Shown here: piece after piece, positions 19,662 through 31,017 of the stretch
Numbering within the stretch: the stretch's first letter is position 1
Layout of the letters: the number at the start of each line of letters is the position of its first letter
Origin: Linanthus parryae
Taxonomy: Eukaryota > Streptophyta > Magnoliopsida > Ericales > Polemoniaceae
Reading direction: 5' to 3'
Assembly: GCA_023055425.1 (NCBI GenBank)
Contig: JALGPY010000004.1
Span: forward strand, 60,349,718 to 60,413,717
DNA length: 64,000 bases
The notes under the pieces: model-generated
Told to the model about the DNA's origin: nothing
What the model saw: only the letters and a program-made list of their open reading frames with translations
The model's database searches: none
Translations under genes and position numbers: made by a program

Positions 19662-20888
19662 TCAAAATTTGGCTTCCATGATCCTTGTTCTCTCCGTTTC
19701 AAGTGTGGTGCGCTCCGCCTCGTAAAGTCTTGCTTTCACAAAGAAGGCATCCATTAACTCCTTGAAGTGTACACTGTCGCCGGGAACTACGGCCTCAATC
19801 ATCACAAACATAGTTTGCACATCTTCTATAAGGGGAGCCAACACATCAAATGGGGTCGACAAAATCCTTCCACGGATGATATCCCAAAATACCGGCAAGA
19901 GACGTGTTTTACACTCGTCAACCATCGAGCATCCTTGAGTTGAAGTTGGAGGAGCTTCACCATGACAAATATCCAGGAACGCGGCGTCGAAATGATCAAA
20001 TTCAATGCCCCCAAGCTCAAAGATTGCCGGGATAACCTCATCGGAAGTGAACTAATTCGTCTTCCTTGACGCCAAACTCATTCCTCCAATCATCGCCTCT
20101 ACTGGATAAGAACCATCACATGTCACAACAGTATTGCCTTCTAATTCCAGCGAGCAGTTGGTAGCCTCGCCTGACCTCGGTTCTCTGCTTGGCGAACTTG
20201 AAACTTCCTTCTCCAAATCAGAAGAACTTCCTCTACGTCTTGCTATTGCTTTTGCCGAATCAACGCCCACCGGTGTTGAGGAACAAATCACACCCCCGTT
20301 CAATACCCGACTATCTTGTGTCGCCTCTACAAGCGGTTTCAGAACACCTTGGGTCTCTGCATCCTCAAGAGATGTTGACGTTGATTTCCCTGGGGACATT
20401 GAAATCTTTCTTTCAGGGACCTTCCCTGATTGACTCCCAGTGATCTTCTTGTGAGAAACAAGGACTTTATGCCTATGTTTCTTCCCGGACTGGTCGTCAA
20501 TGTTCCTCAACGAGGACACTTGCTCCTTTTCTGTTTGCTTCTTCTCTGGCGTCGGAAACCTGTGAGCTACCTCCCCCGTCCTTCGAAGCAGCGAATCACC
20601 GTGGACACTTCTCTCCCCTGAGTTCACAACATATCGAACCCCCTCGCCGTGCTTGAAACCTATGAGATCGTGGTCCTGTGACGACTCTTTCACCCGCTTC
20701 AAGCTTGAGGCTTCATCCACATCGCCCTTGCGTTTAGAAGAAATCACGCTCTTTTCATGGCGAGCTGCAGTTGAGGGCTTCGTAATGATTTTGCCTGGTA
20801 CGACAATTTTCTTCCGCTCTGTGCTGCCATCACGACTACTGCCCGACGCTCCTTGATTCGACTTCGGAGCGGAACCCGAGGTAACCAA
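19662..20888 (-). pseudogene. Antisense ORF, plant-mobile-domain-type C-terminal region (one in-frame stop)
   Basis: Read on the minus strand, one frame runs from about 20,888 to the TAA near 19,662, about 409 codons, broken only by a TAG at 20052-20054. The upstream part is lysine/serine-rich and basic (nuclear-signal-like, for example SSKRKGDVDEA and KKHRHK). The downstream part is ordered: VFWDIIRGRILSTPFDVL, then a helical, coiled-coil-like end (RLYEAERTTLETERTRI). This pattern resembles C-terminal halves of plant-mobile-domain ('aminotransferase-like') proteins found in retroelements. The core domain is not seen. A tttttgtag acceptor just upstream of 20,888 suggests a missing 5' exon beyond an intron. 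Antisense ORFs in this position are known in Tat elements. The family assignment is tentative. Confidence 0.45.
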
Positions 20889-22690
20889 TGAATTCTACAA
20901 AAAAAATGCAATTATTTATTATGCTAAAAAATGACAGTCCATAATTGATTTAGTAAATATATTAAAAAAAATTGCTATTTTAAGCTAACATATATGCCAT
21001 ATATTACACATTTTGTGAAAAAACAAAAAAACTAAAGAAAATGAAAAAGAAATGACATTTGAAAAAAAAAAATAGAGATCTAGTATCTCATGTTTTCTGA
21101 AAAAAATCAATAAAAAAAATAAAAAATAAAAGCCTCATTCGTCCAAAAAATAAACAAAAAAAAAAATGTGTTCAAAACATGGTTGTGATGAGAAGTGACT
21201 AGTTGTCCCTTGAGTTGAACAGAAAAAGCAACAACAAAACAAAACTACTCAAAAGAAAACATAACAAAATGATAACAAATGTGGTCAAAACAGTGAAATA
21301 GTGAAGCTAATGTGTTGTCACTTGAAATGAACAAAAGAAACAACTTGAAAACAAGAAAAAACAAAACAACCTGAAGGGGTGAAAATGACAGTCACGTGGG
21401 ATGGAAGGAAACAAAAAAAAAATGAAGAAAGATGTCACTGACCCATTCGATCATGAAGAGAGTAATGACAAAAAATGATGGGGCCATCCAAGAATGAGTA
21501 AAAGTAACATAGCTAGAAACAAAGGACAATCCCTACTGACAAACAAAATGGACTAGTTTGGTTGCAAAGGAATTCGGCCATTAAAAGAAAATATATAAAA
21601 TAAAAAATAAAAAATAAAAAAATGCAGTAACAACAAAAATTAAAAAAGGAAATGGTGAAGATAACTTTGGTTGTCACATGAAAAAGAAAGGGATGGTCAC
21701 CTGTCATGTAAAGGGGAACATAGGTGAAATTGTTTGTCTGAAAAAACTAATTTTTTTTTGGCACCTAAGTCACATGGGTCACTTCATCTGGTATGAATTT
21801 TACCTAAGTGTCAGCCCAATTCTTTAACACGTAATGAGCTACATCATGACTTATGTGTCTTTATCCTTCTTTATGTTCCATTTCTCACCCAACAGAGTCT
21901 CATTCACCTACCTCAATCTCTCTATCTCTCTTTTACCATAACAAAAGGAAACTCAACTGGTCTTCACTTCCTCCATCACAAATAACCTCCACAGCTCTCT
22001 CTTTGCCCTCTGTTTTGCCGAGCAAACCCAACACTACAACCATCGTCCCTATCCATCTCTCACTCTCCGTCTCTAAAACAAAATAGAGGCTCATGAAAGT
22101 TTTGCTGTCTCCTTCTTCTCATTTACTACTAAGTGTGAAGAGCAAGAGGTAAACAAAAGCTCAAGTTTGTGTTTACTGGAGGTGAAGTAAAACAAGCAAA
22201 AACAAGTGTATTCAAGAAGTACAACAAGGTAAGTTCAAATTCTAGCAAGCAAGAAAAGCACAACAAGATTTCTCTCACGGCTAGAGCTCAGGAAAAGTTC
22301 ACAAAGCAAAAAAATAAAGTGGGTGCCAGCAAGAAAAATATAACATATGTTGGCATCAGAATGTACAAAAAAGGAGAGATTGCTTGGAACGTACCATGAT
22401 CGGTTGATGCGGAAGCAGTTGAGGTTTGCCAAAGCGTTTACTAAGTTGTGAAATTCCAGAAGACAATCAAGATTTTTGAAAGAAGGTTATAAGGTTGGGA
22501 ATCGATAAATGGATGGGCTGCATTTATAACAGAAATGAGGTAAGGAGAAATCATTGAGGTGAATGGCAATCTACGGATGAAATTTCGCCGACGATGGATA
22601 GCTCTCATCCCCGCAAAACAAGCTGAAAGGTTCTTTCCCAAATCCTTGAACAGTGGAAGAAAATTACTGTTCACTATTGAAGAAGATAAC
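20889..22690. other. A-rich non-coding stretch, possibly intron or element end
   Basis: From 20,900 to 21,760 the sequence is A-rich simple DNA, consistent with an intron of the antisense ORF on the minus strand. From about 21,850 to 22,160 the plus strand is CT-rich and leader-like. It is followed by a lysine-rich open frame (22169-22399) without known motifs. Further plus-strand open sequence at 22,559-22,690 is also unrecognised. No second gypsy LTR was found here. Confidence 0.35.
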
Positions 22691-25600
22691 TTTCTTACCA
22701 TTATTCTTACCATTATTATGCACATAACAGGTACAACCAAATGGCATAAAATATGAAACACTAGGCTTTCTTCCTTTGAACAGTTCATATGGAGTTTTCT
22801 TCAAATAGGCCTGATCAAACATCTATTCAGCACATAGTTGGCCGTGCTAACAACTTCTTCCCATAAATATTTTGGAAAATTACTTTCAAGTAGCATGGTT
22901 GTAGACATATCTTTAAGTTTCCTATTCTCCCTCTCAACTACTCCATTCTGCTGAGGAGTTCTAGGTGCAGAAAAGTTGTGTGACATGCCATGCTTTGCAC
23001 AAAAAGAATCAAATTCAAGCCGATCAAATTCTCTACCATGATCACTTCTAATAGATGTAACATGTAAGTTTTTCAAAGTTTGAAGCTCTTTACAAAGATT
23101 TGAGAATTCAGATAATGCTTCAGATTTATCTCTAATGAACATAACCCATGTAAATCTAGAATAATCACCAACCATAAAAAGCATATATCTCTTACCTTTG
23201 GGTGTCTGAACCCTCATAGGAGCACACAAGTCCATATGCATCAATTATAAAGGTCTAGAGTTACTTACAAAGTTCTTTGGCTTGAAGAACTCCTTGTCTG
23301 TTTACCTTGGATGCATGCCTTGCAAATCTCATCATTTTGAATTTCAGGGTTGGTAAACCTCTTACCAAGTCTTTTAAGATGAGCTTGTTCATAGTATGCA
23401 TGCTTATATGTCTAAGTTTTCTATGTCAAAGCTTTGAGTCTTCCTTCAAGGTCTTGAGACACTTCAGACTTTCTCCTGCATCTTTGTTAGTACTCAAAGC
23501 ATAAACATTGTATGATCTAGGAGCAGTGAGTATGCAATTTCCAACTTTTTCATCTTGCTCAACACATTTATCCTTGTAAAAAAAACTTTCTTACCTTTAT
23601 CAAACAATTGAGATATACTAAGAAGATTGTACTTTAAACCTCCAACTAAGTAAACATCAGAAATTGAACTAGCAGAATCATTACCAATACTACCTATACC
23701 AATTATATTGCATTTGGCTTTTTCACCAAATGTGATTGTTCCTCCAAATTTCTCTTTAAGGTCAGTGAACAAAGATTTCTTTACACTCATATGCCTGGAA
23801 CATCCACTATCCAAGATCCATTTCTGATCCTTCAAATCTTTGGTGATAGCCTGCAAAATTCAATAAATGCCTCAGCAGGATATTAGACCAAGTGTAGAAT
23901 TTTGAGTCATACTCAGAATCAACCATGTTAGGTGGTCTAATTCCTTTATGAACCCAAATATGTTTAACTTGTCCCTTGAGCTGATAAGGATAAACAATCC
24001 TCATTATGTGAGGTTCTGATCTTTTGAAGGGACAAGTTAACTTCAAATGACCAATTTTTCCACAATAATAACATTTTGGACAACGTCTGCTTCCTGATTT
24101 CACAAAATTAGTTTGGCTTTTCTTTGTAAAGTTTGGGTTATTTCCAATCCCACTTTTGTGCACAAACTGTAGACTTCCTCCAAGCATGAGATCGAGATTA
24201 TGTTCTGAGCCTGCAAAATTTGATAAGACCTTTCTGGATTCTTGAAGTTTCTCAGTCGATGAAGTAATTTGCTGTTCCAAATCATCTGAATGATGTTTTA
24301 GATCAACAAACTGTTCCAGTAAGATAGAGTTTTGATCAACAATTTCTTTGATCTGTGCCTTAAAGGCTTTGAACCTACTGTCCAAGGCTTTGAAGTCACT
24401 GTCAGCTTTTGACTTAGACACTTCAAGAGTTTTGTTAAGAAATACCAAATCTATGTTTTCTTTTGCTAATCTTCAAAGATACAATATCATTTCTATAAAT
24501 TTCCTCATTCAAAAAAAAACTTTTGAGGATTTAAAGAAGAACATCAGAAGGACTATCAAGAAGGTTTTTTTTTACCATTTCCTCAATGTGCTTGTCTGAG
24601 CCATCTTCTTCTTCTTCATGCTCAGCCATTAAGCAGATGTTAGCTTGCTCTTTATCTGACTATGAAATTGTTGATGAATCAGAGTCACTCCATGAGGCGA
24701 TCATTGCTTTCTTCCTTCAGTTATCACCTTCCTTATTTGAAAAGTTCATGTTCTTCTTCTTTTGAGGACAATCCCTCACTAAATGATCTGCATCTCGACA
24801 TTGAAATCAATTCATTACTTTAGGTTTATGTAAATGTGAAGAAGACTTACCTTTATTATCCTTGCTGCTTGAGGACCTTAATTTGTCTATGTTATCATCT
24901 CTATTTCCAAAGTTCTTTTTCATCTTTAGAATTCTGGTCAAGGCCTGGAGATCAGGGCTAAGGCTTCCTCATCATTGTCATAATCCTGTTCAAGTGTTTG
25001 AGATTTCTCATTGTCTATTTCCTTGAGTGACAAGTTCTTGATGTTATCACTCAAGTCAACATCCACTTCCTTCATGAACATCTCATGAGTGAGCAACTTG
25101 CCTTGTAGATCATCTAGCTCAAGAAGACCCAAGTCCTGAGCTTCCCCAATTGCAGTTGTCCTTGGATCCCACATGGCTTTTGGAAAACTTATAAGAATCT
25201 TTCTGATATTTTCTTCATTTGAGAAGACTTTTCCCAAGGATTTCAGATTATTCACAATATCTGTGAATCTTTTGAACATATCCTTAATAGATTCATCTGA
25301 ATTCATTTTGAACAACTCATACTACCTTAGAAGAATGTTGGTTTTTATTTGCTTGACTTAACTGGTTCATTCAAAGGTCACAACCAGCTTGTCCCAAACC
25401 TCCTTGGCACTTTTGCAGTTTGATACTCTGTTGAACTCATCTGCACTAAGAGCATAATATAGCAGGTTCATAGCTTTGTAATTATTTGATACCTTTTCTA
25501 AATCTGTAACAAAAAGATCCTCTTCTGGTTTGATAGTCCTGAATCCATCATGAGTTGTATAGTATACATGTGGAACATTAACAACTATTGACCACAACTC

Positions 25601-25729
25601 TATGTCCTCTATGATGAACATCTTCATCAATGCCTTCCAATGCATGAAATTGTTACCACAGAATAGTGGAGGTCTGTTGGATGCTATTCCCTGTGAGAAT
25701 CCACCATCACCTACGTTACTCATAGTCAC
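22690..25729 (-). pseudogene. Copia gag-protease-integrase remnant
   Basis: Minus-strand reading starts at about 25,727 (MSNVGDGGFSQG). The order is: gag N-terminus (25367-25729); UBN2-type gag region (24938-25315); zinc knuckle CYYCGKIGHLKLTC (about 24,030-24,075); protease WILDSGCSRHMS (about 23,785-23,820); GAG-pre-integrase (about 23,290-23,480, broken by stops); integrase core with FMVGDYSRFTWV, SIRSDHGREF and PQQNGVVERENR (22801-23244). The last recognisable residues are PFGCTCYVHNN near 22,730. Frameshifts and stops fall between all segments. The element is dead. Confidence 0.8.
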
Positions 25730-25774
25730 AAGATTAATAGATATTTAAGAAGTGACCCAAGCTCTGATACAAGT

Positions 25775-27270
25775 TGAAAGTTTGTACTGTAGGTATCAAA
25801 AAACTATAAAATACTCTAGAAGAGCGGGGGAGGGGGAGGGGGAGGGGGTTGAATAGAGTTTGAAAAATTTATGCTAAAGAATGGCCTTTTCAAATTTTAA
25901 CACAAGCATCTAGTAATATCTCAAGGCCATGTAGAGTTAAGTAAAAGTCTGACACAATTTTAGAACAAGTTTAAGTTTCAATGCCTTGAGCTAAGAAATC
26001 CTTCAAGGCTTTGAATCACCTGTTTTGAACTAGCTAGTTTGTAAGAATAAATTACAAAGAAGTAAAGTAAAGAACATAAGGATTTTTACAGAGTTCTGTC
26101 ACAATTGGACCTAGTCTCTTTGAGGGACTTGATCCCTCCAAGATTTGAACACCCTTCTTATTAATCACCCAGATTTAGCCCTAGATATCAAGCCTAAGTG
26201 AACTACCTTACACTTATACAGCTTGTGGTTCCCAACCTATCTAGTTAACAACCTGTTGAAACAATAAGAACCTCTTGTTGTTCAATTGAACAACTAAAAT
26301 TATAAGTTTGTGAGGTTTAAGAAATCAGAATGATAACACATATTATGTACAGATTGAAGAACACATAAAAGAATAAGGAGTAAAGCTTGGAAGTGTTCTT
26401 CAGATTTCTGGATGATTGATCTTCTTCTCCTGCAATGTTGCAAGCTTGATTGATTGAAGAGTTGTTTGTGTGATCTCCCACGATTGTGAAGCACTCTCCT
26501 TTCCAGTGATAATCCCTTTCTCAGTATCTTTCTCTGTTTGAAATTCAAAATGTAGTAAATAACATCTTCTTGCAACTGAATGACAGATTTTAGGAACTAG
26601 CTTCCTACAAATCCTCACCCCCAGAGGTGCTTCTTTAAAAAACTATATTTAGATAGCCTTTAGAGTTTGTTTAAGGGATTTGAAAAAAAGAACAACCACG
26701 CAAAAAACTTGATTACAAGATCAAACAAAATCCAGAAAACATATCACAGAATTACTGACTGTTTGGCATATCAGTTTAAGCAATAAACTAAACCAAGTAT
26801 ATACGTAACAAAATAGATTCCAGGAGAACAAATTGTGATAAGAAATAATAGATTAATGATTAAGACTAATAATAAGTCAATAATCAATCACTTAACCATA
26901 TACAGCAACCTGTAAGAAGAATCAGTTAGAAATAAAAATTGTCAACAACTCAAGGCAAATCTCAAGGCTTTGAAGCTCTTTGGCATTCTTCTTAGTTTTG
27001 AACTTATAACTTCTGATACTTGTTGCAATCAGGAAAAATTCTGAATGTTAGAAACACATTAAGATACAGTAAGAATATTTTTATTAAAACATTTAAACAC
27101 TATCTAGTCCAATGCCAGCCTGCAACGCAGAAAATGTCAAGTAACTAGTTCATAGGTAAAGTTGAGTTTCAAAGCCTTGGAGCTTTGAAACTGTCTTCAC
27201 TGTCTGTCATCATCTTCACATATAATCTTTATCAAATAGAAGCATTGAAATATCACCAAGCATATCAAAC
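25775..27270 (-). repeat. LTR of the SIRE-type copia fragment (far end uncertain)
   Basis: The inner end is TGAAAG on the plus strand (CTTTCA on the minus), four bases from the primer site. It contains a G-rich tract (about 25,829-25,850) followed by gttgaatagagtttga, a feature I associate with SIRE LTRs. The outer end could not be fixed without a second copy; about 27.27 kb is a guess from the change in composition. Confidence 0.5.
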
Positions 27271-28596
27271 CAAAAAGGAACGAGGGAAGACACACTGCAT
27301 CACGTGCTCCTTTTAAGTCTACCAAGTTGTAGGGTCTTAAAAGTAGTTACTATAATATTTACTGCAATATGTATGCGATATATCTAGATCTTTTTGTGTA
27401 ATATAAAACAAATATACATACAATCGATCCACAATTTTAAATGGCACAATTACCTACTTCTCTTCAGGTGAATATATATATATATATAGACACACACACA
27501 CACACAAATTTATTCTAATCTAAATGATACATAAATATACACTAGACAGAACTGAAAGACAATAATAAAGATCAATACAAGGAGAGAACATTTACTCAAT
27601 AATATATGTATGTAGAGGTACTTGAGAAATCAGAGGTCTATGATGTCTTTGAGATTTTTTAGAAGTCTTGGAAGTATTCAAATTGTTTTCTCTCCCGTTA
27701 AGTATGTGTGAGGGTTTAGATTGTGGTCTATTATCTTGATAGGATTAGTAATATACATCATATTCTATTTACAAGTAGCATCCCTTATTTTATTTATTTT
27801 TAAATTTATTAAAAGACAGCATAGTGATATTGTACACCCAGGGACGTGTTTAAAATGTTCTCAAAAATGGGAACGCGTATCCGGGAAGTTCCTCGTGTGT
27901 CAGTTTATATACCGATTGCAGGACTCATATGATGCAACATCATTATGAAAGCTTCCAGTCAATAAATGATATGTCTTCTGAGCGATAGACACATGAGAAG
28001 GTGGAGTAAACCGCTGGAGGGATAACTAGCTATCTGGACTGTTGACTTACTGTTTTTCTTGCGTAAGATATGGAAGAAATTGTACGTTTTTGCTTCTTCT
28101 ATTGGAGGGTAAAATCTCATTATTTAATTTTATTCTCTTTTATGCTACAAGAGTATTATGCGAACACTGCAATTGTTTTAATTGTTGATGGGAATGCTTC
28201 AGTCAAAATTGACGCCCACCATCTCAATATATATCTTTGGTTACCTCTAAATACCAGTTCATTATACAAGTTGTTCTTCAACCTAAATATGAGGTAACAA
28301 GTGCAAACTTTTCATGCTTTAAACTTCGACCCTTTGCCGGGGTTACATCTTTCTTGAAGGTGTTTTGAGAAACCACTAAAGCCCGCTGCTTATGATGAAC
28401 AGATACATTGTATTTTAGAAGGTAACTTTATATTCGGATAAAATTGATAACGACTTTGGTATTTATAGCTTACATATCACGAAAAAGCATAGTTTAAATA
28501 TAAGAACTAGGAGATAAATAGGAGTAGCTTACATGTGTTTCAGTTTGACGAGTTTTGTATGTGAAACCCCTTTGCTTTTTTTGCATGTGAGAACTA
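27271..28596. other. AT-rich sequence without recognised genes
   Basis: A short TA/CA microsatellite lies near 27,472-27,506. Open frames of about 75 codons at 27,721 and 28,070 show no motifs. This is the flank into which the LINE inserted. Confidence 0.45.
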
Positions 28597-28838
28597 CATA
28601 GGAAAAGGATAGAGGCATGGTTCCTCTCTCTAGTAATTCGTTCGTGTAATCCTCTCTGAGTTAATCGCCTGAGCTCTTTCTGGAGCTATTTCATCTACTA
28701 GTATCTTTCTGATATGCTAGGTTGACATTGTGCTCTTCCAGTCCTTTTTCTTTTCCCTTTCCTTTGCTTTCTAGATATATCGTCTCTGTCGATCTTAGCG
28801 CAGAGTATCTGTTTCCTATCTTTCTCTTTTTAAATTTC

Positions 28839-29186
28839 TGTTAGAGTACGCACGCGGAAGCACGATGCCAGTTGTTAGGAACCCAGAAGAGTGATGAGAC
28901 GAAGAAGAAGATGAAGAACAAAACAACGATATAACGTGGTTCACTAGAAGAGAGCCCATTACAGTCCAAGACACACCACACATGTCAATAGAAGAGTCCT
29001 ACACCCATATATAGGCCTAAACTAGTGACTTGTGCCCAAAGCAACGTCCAAACGTTGCCAAAACGAACAAGGAAACAATTCCAAAATGAACAAGGAAATA
29101 ATTCCAAAACGAACAAGGAAACAATCCTTAGCCGCCTTGGACCAAATCAATTTTCTATGCTAGGTTTGAATCACCAAAACCTAACA
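28839..29186 (-). repeat. LTR of the mini-element (3' LTR in element orientation)
   Basis: It runs TGTTAGAGTACGCACGCGG to ACCTAACA and matches 30250-30598. Confidence 0.9.
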
Positions 29187-30249
29187 AATCTCCACCTTGA
29201 TTCAAACACCCTAGCAACCAATCCAATGCTCCTCATCAATCCAATTGTGGATGCGCCTCCCAATCAAGAACGCCTCCACCCAATTCACCAAATCGTTTCT
29301 TCGATTGCCATCCGTCTTTTCAACGAACACGCCAATTGTAGATGCACCTCCAACAATCAAATTTGAAGTGCTCCACCCTAATCGAAACGATCAACCAATC
29401 AACCGATATGATGTATTCCCAAATTTTCGGTATTGGAACACATCAACTATGCGCCACAACAAGCGCGTCTTTGCGTCTCAACAAACGCATAGACTTGTGT
29501 GTCTCAATCAACACACCCTAATGCACCATGACACAATGCATCTCCCCAATCGTCATGCCAATGACACTTCGTGACAAAAGTGCCTATCAAACAAGTCATG
29601 CCAATTGCGCCGCCAATATACCGCACCAAGACGCCAAACGAGACACGCCCAATAACGTGCCACCAATCAATGCGTGCACAATAACACGCCGCCAATCAAC
29701 ACATGCCCAATAACATGCATCCAATCAATGCGCGCCCAACAACGTGCTACCAATCAATTACGTGCCAACAAGACACATCAATTGCCCCATGCCACGAGCC
29801 AAATCTGCCGGTTGATCCGAGCCGTCTCCACCTTGACTTGAATCCTCCTAGCGGCCCGAACAAGATCGCTCCATGTCGATGCACCAACTCTTACGAGTTC
29901 TTGCAACGGATGAGCCCAATTTAGATCCACACGCCCAATGCTCCATGTTGGAAGCCCGATTGCGCCGGAACGCCAATAGCACGTGAACCTCCAAATTCGC
30001 GCTAGAATGCGCGCCTGATGCTCCATGGCAAAGAACCCGATAGCTCCCACAATAAGGAACCCGATTGTTCCCCCAATAAGAAACCCGATAGATCCCACAA
30101 CAAGGAACTCAATAGTTCCCCCAATAAGGAACTTGGTGGTGGGTGTGTCAACAATATTCTCATCAACACGATAGATCTTCATCCCAAACGATTTCGCCAT
30201 CACTCATCACCAACAAACCCAAACCCAACAACCAGGCTATGATACCACT

Positions 30250-30598
30250 TGTTAGAGTACGCACGCGGAAGCACGATGCCAGTTTTTAGGAACCCAAAAG
30301 AGTGATGAGACGAAGAAGAAGATGATGAAAAAAACAACGATATAACGTGGTTCACTAGAAGAGAGCCCATTACAATCCAATACACACCACACATGTCAAT
30401 AGAAGAGTCCTACACCCATATATAGGCCTAAACTAGTGACTTGTGCCCAAAGCAACATCCAAACGTTGCCAAAACGAACAAGGAAACAATTTCCAAAACG
30501 AACAAGGAAATAATTCCAAAACGAACAAGGAAACAATCCTTAGCCGCCTTGGACCAAGTCAATTTTCTATGCTAGGTTTGAATCACCAAAACCTAACA
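30250..30598 (-). repeat. LTR of the mini-element (5' LTR in element orientation)
   Basis: It is a near-identical copy of 28839-29186 and is followed directly by the target-site duplication atttc. Confidence 0.9.
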
Positions 30599-30649
30599 AT
30601 TTCTTTATCTGGGTTTGTGATCGGTAGTCGGAAAACCCCTAAAATATCC

Positions 30650-31017
30650 TGAATTCTAAGATTATCACTCAATGACGACCCACTTGAGGTTCAAAATCTT
30701 CACGAGCAAACCCTGGTCGGTAGATGGTATAATGATAAGCTCAGAGGTAAAAATACTCTACAAAAGATTGTCGATGGCTACTGGAAAGTGAAATATAAGG
30801 TTACGGTGGAACCGATTGGACCTAATCTTTTCGCTTTCAAACTTCAGAAACCGTGATGATTATGAAAAGATATTGCAAAGAACACCATGGCTATTGAATC
30901 ACCTTCTCCATCTGAAACCATGGTGGATTGGAAAGATGCTGACTATTGAAAATTTTGGTTTGTGTCCGATGTGGATACAAGATACAATTACTGCAGATAC
31001 AAATGCAACCCCACTCT
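30650..31017 (+). pseudogene. LINE ORF1 remnant, DUF4283-type domain
   Basis: Readable motifs are LVGRWYNDKLRGKNTLQKI, VTVEPIGPNLFAFKLQ, then ILQRTPWLLNHLL and NFGLCPMWIQ, in the order of the DUF4283 domain found in plant L1 ORF1 proteins (RNA-binding, nucleocapsid-like). There are stops and a frameshift near 30,855. The zinc-knuckle tail expected next is absent, and sequence passes directly to ORF2. Confidence 0.6.

Larger units (their letters stand above)
9733..20888 (+). mobile_element. Ty3/gypsy retrotransposon, Tat type, with extra gene cassettes; 3' LTR missing
   Basis: Order seen: 5' LTR (9733-10702), primer-binding region, gag, protease, RT, gypsy RNase H, a second archaeal-type RNase H, integrase, two TCP-domain ORFs, a small hydrophobic ORF, and an antisense ORF. 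Dual RNase H domains and additional ORFs, sometimes antisense, are known traits of the Tat/Ogre group. No second copy of the LTR start TGTAGACACC was seen in the rest of the window, so the 3' end is lost or was replaced, perhaps when the minus-strand copia sequence arrived near 22.7 kb. Many stops and frameshifts make gag-pol non-functional; the downstream cassettes are much better preserved. The right-hand limit given is the end of the last attributable ORF, not a true element end. Confidence 0.8.
22690..27270 (-). mobile_element. Ty1/copia retrotransposon fragment, SIRE type
   Basis: It lies on the minus strand. The LTR at 25,775 to about 27.27 kb is followed by an iMet-type primer site (TGTATCAGAGCTTGGG, minus strand, about 25,755-25,770) and gag-protease-integrase. 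The sequence breaks off in the integrase C-terminal part near 22.69 kb, so RT, RNase H and the second LTR are absent. Phrases such as KMNSDESIKDMFKRFTDIVN fit SIRE-lineage gag. Confidence 0.75.
28839..30598 (-). mobile_element. Complete non-autonomous copia-like LTR mini-element, TSD atttc
   Basis: It is 1,760 bp, with LTRs at 28839-29186 (348 bp) and 30250-30598 (349 bp) that differ by few bases. The 5-bp duplication atttc is perfect (28834-28838 and 30599-30603). On the minus strand an iMet-type primer site (TGGTATCATAGCCTGG) touches the 30.25-kb LTR, and a purine tract (AAGGTGGAGATT) precedes the other LTR, so the element is in minus orientation. The roughly 1.06-kb interior has no coding domain. 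It sits inside the LINE 5' region. Confidence 0.9.

Noticed and set aside
20134..20856. Several plus-strand open frames of 60-100 codons
   Set aside because: They are shadows of the long antisense ORF and have no own motifs.
22169..22399. Lysine-rich plus-strand ORF after a CT-rich leader, considered as a small gene
   Set aside because: No recognisable domain, simple composition, and no clear stop-to-poly(A) context; left unassigned.
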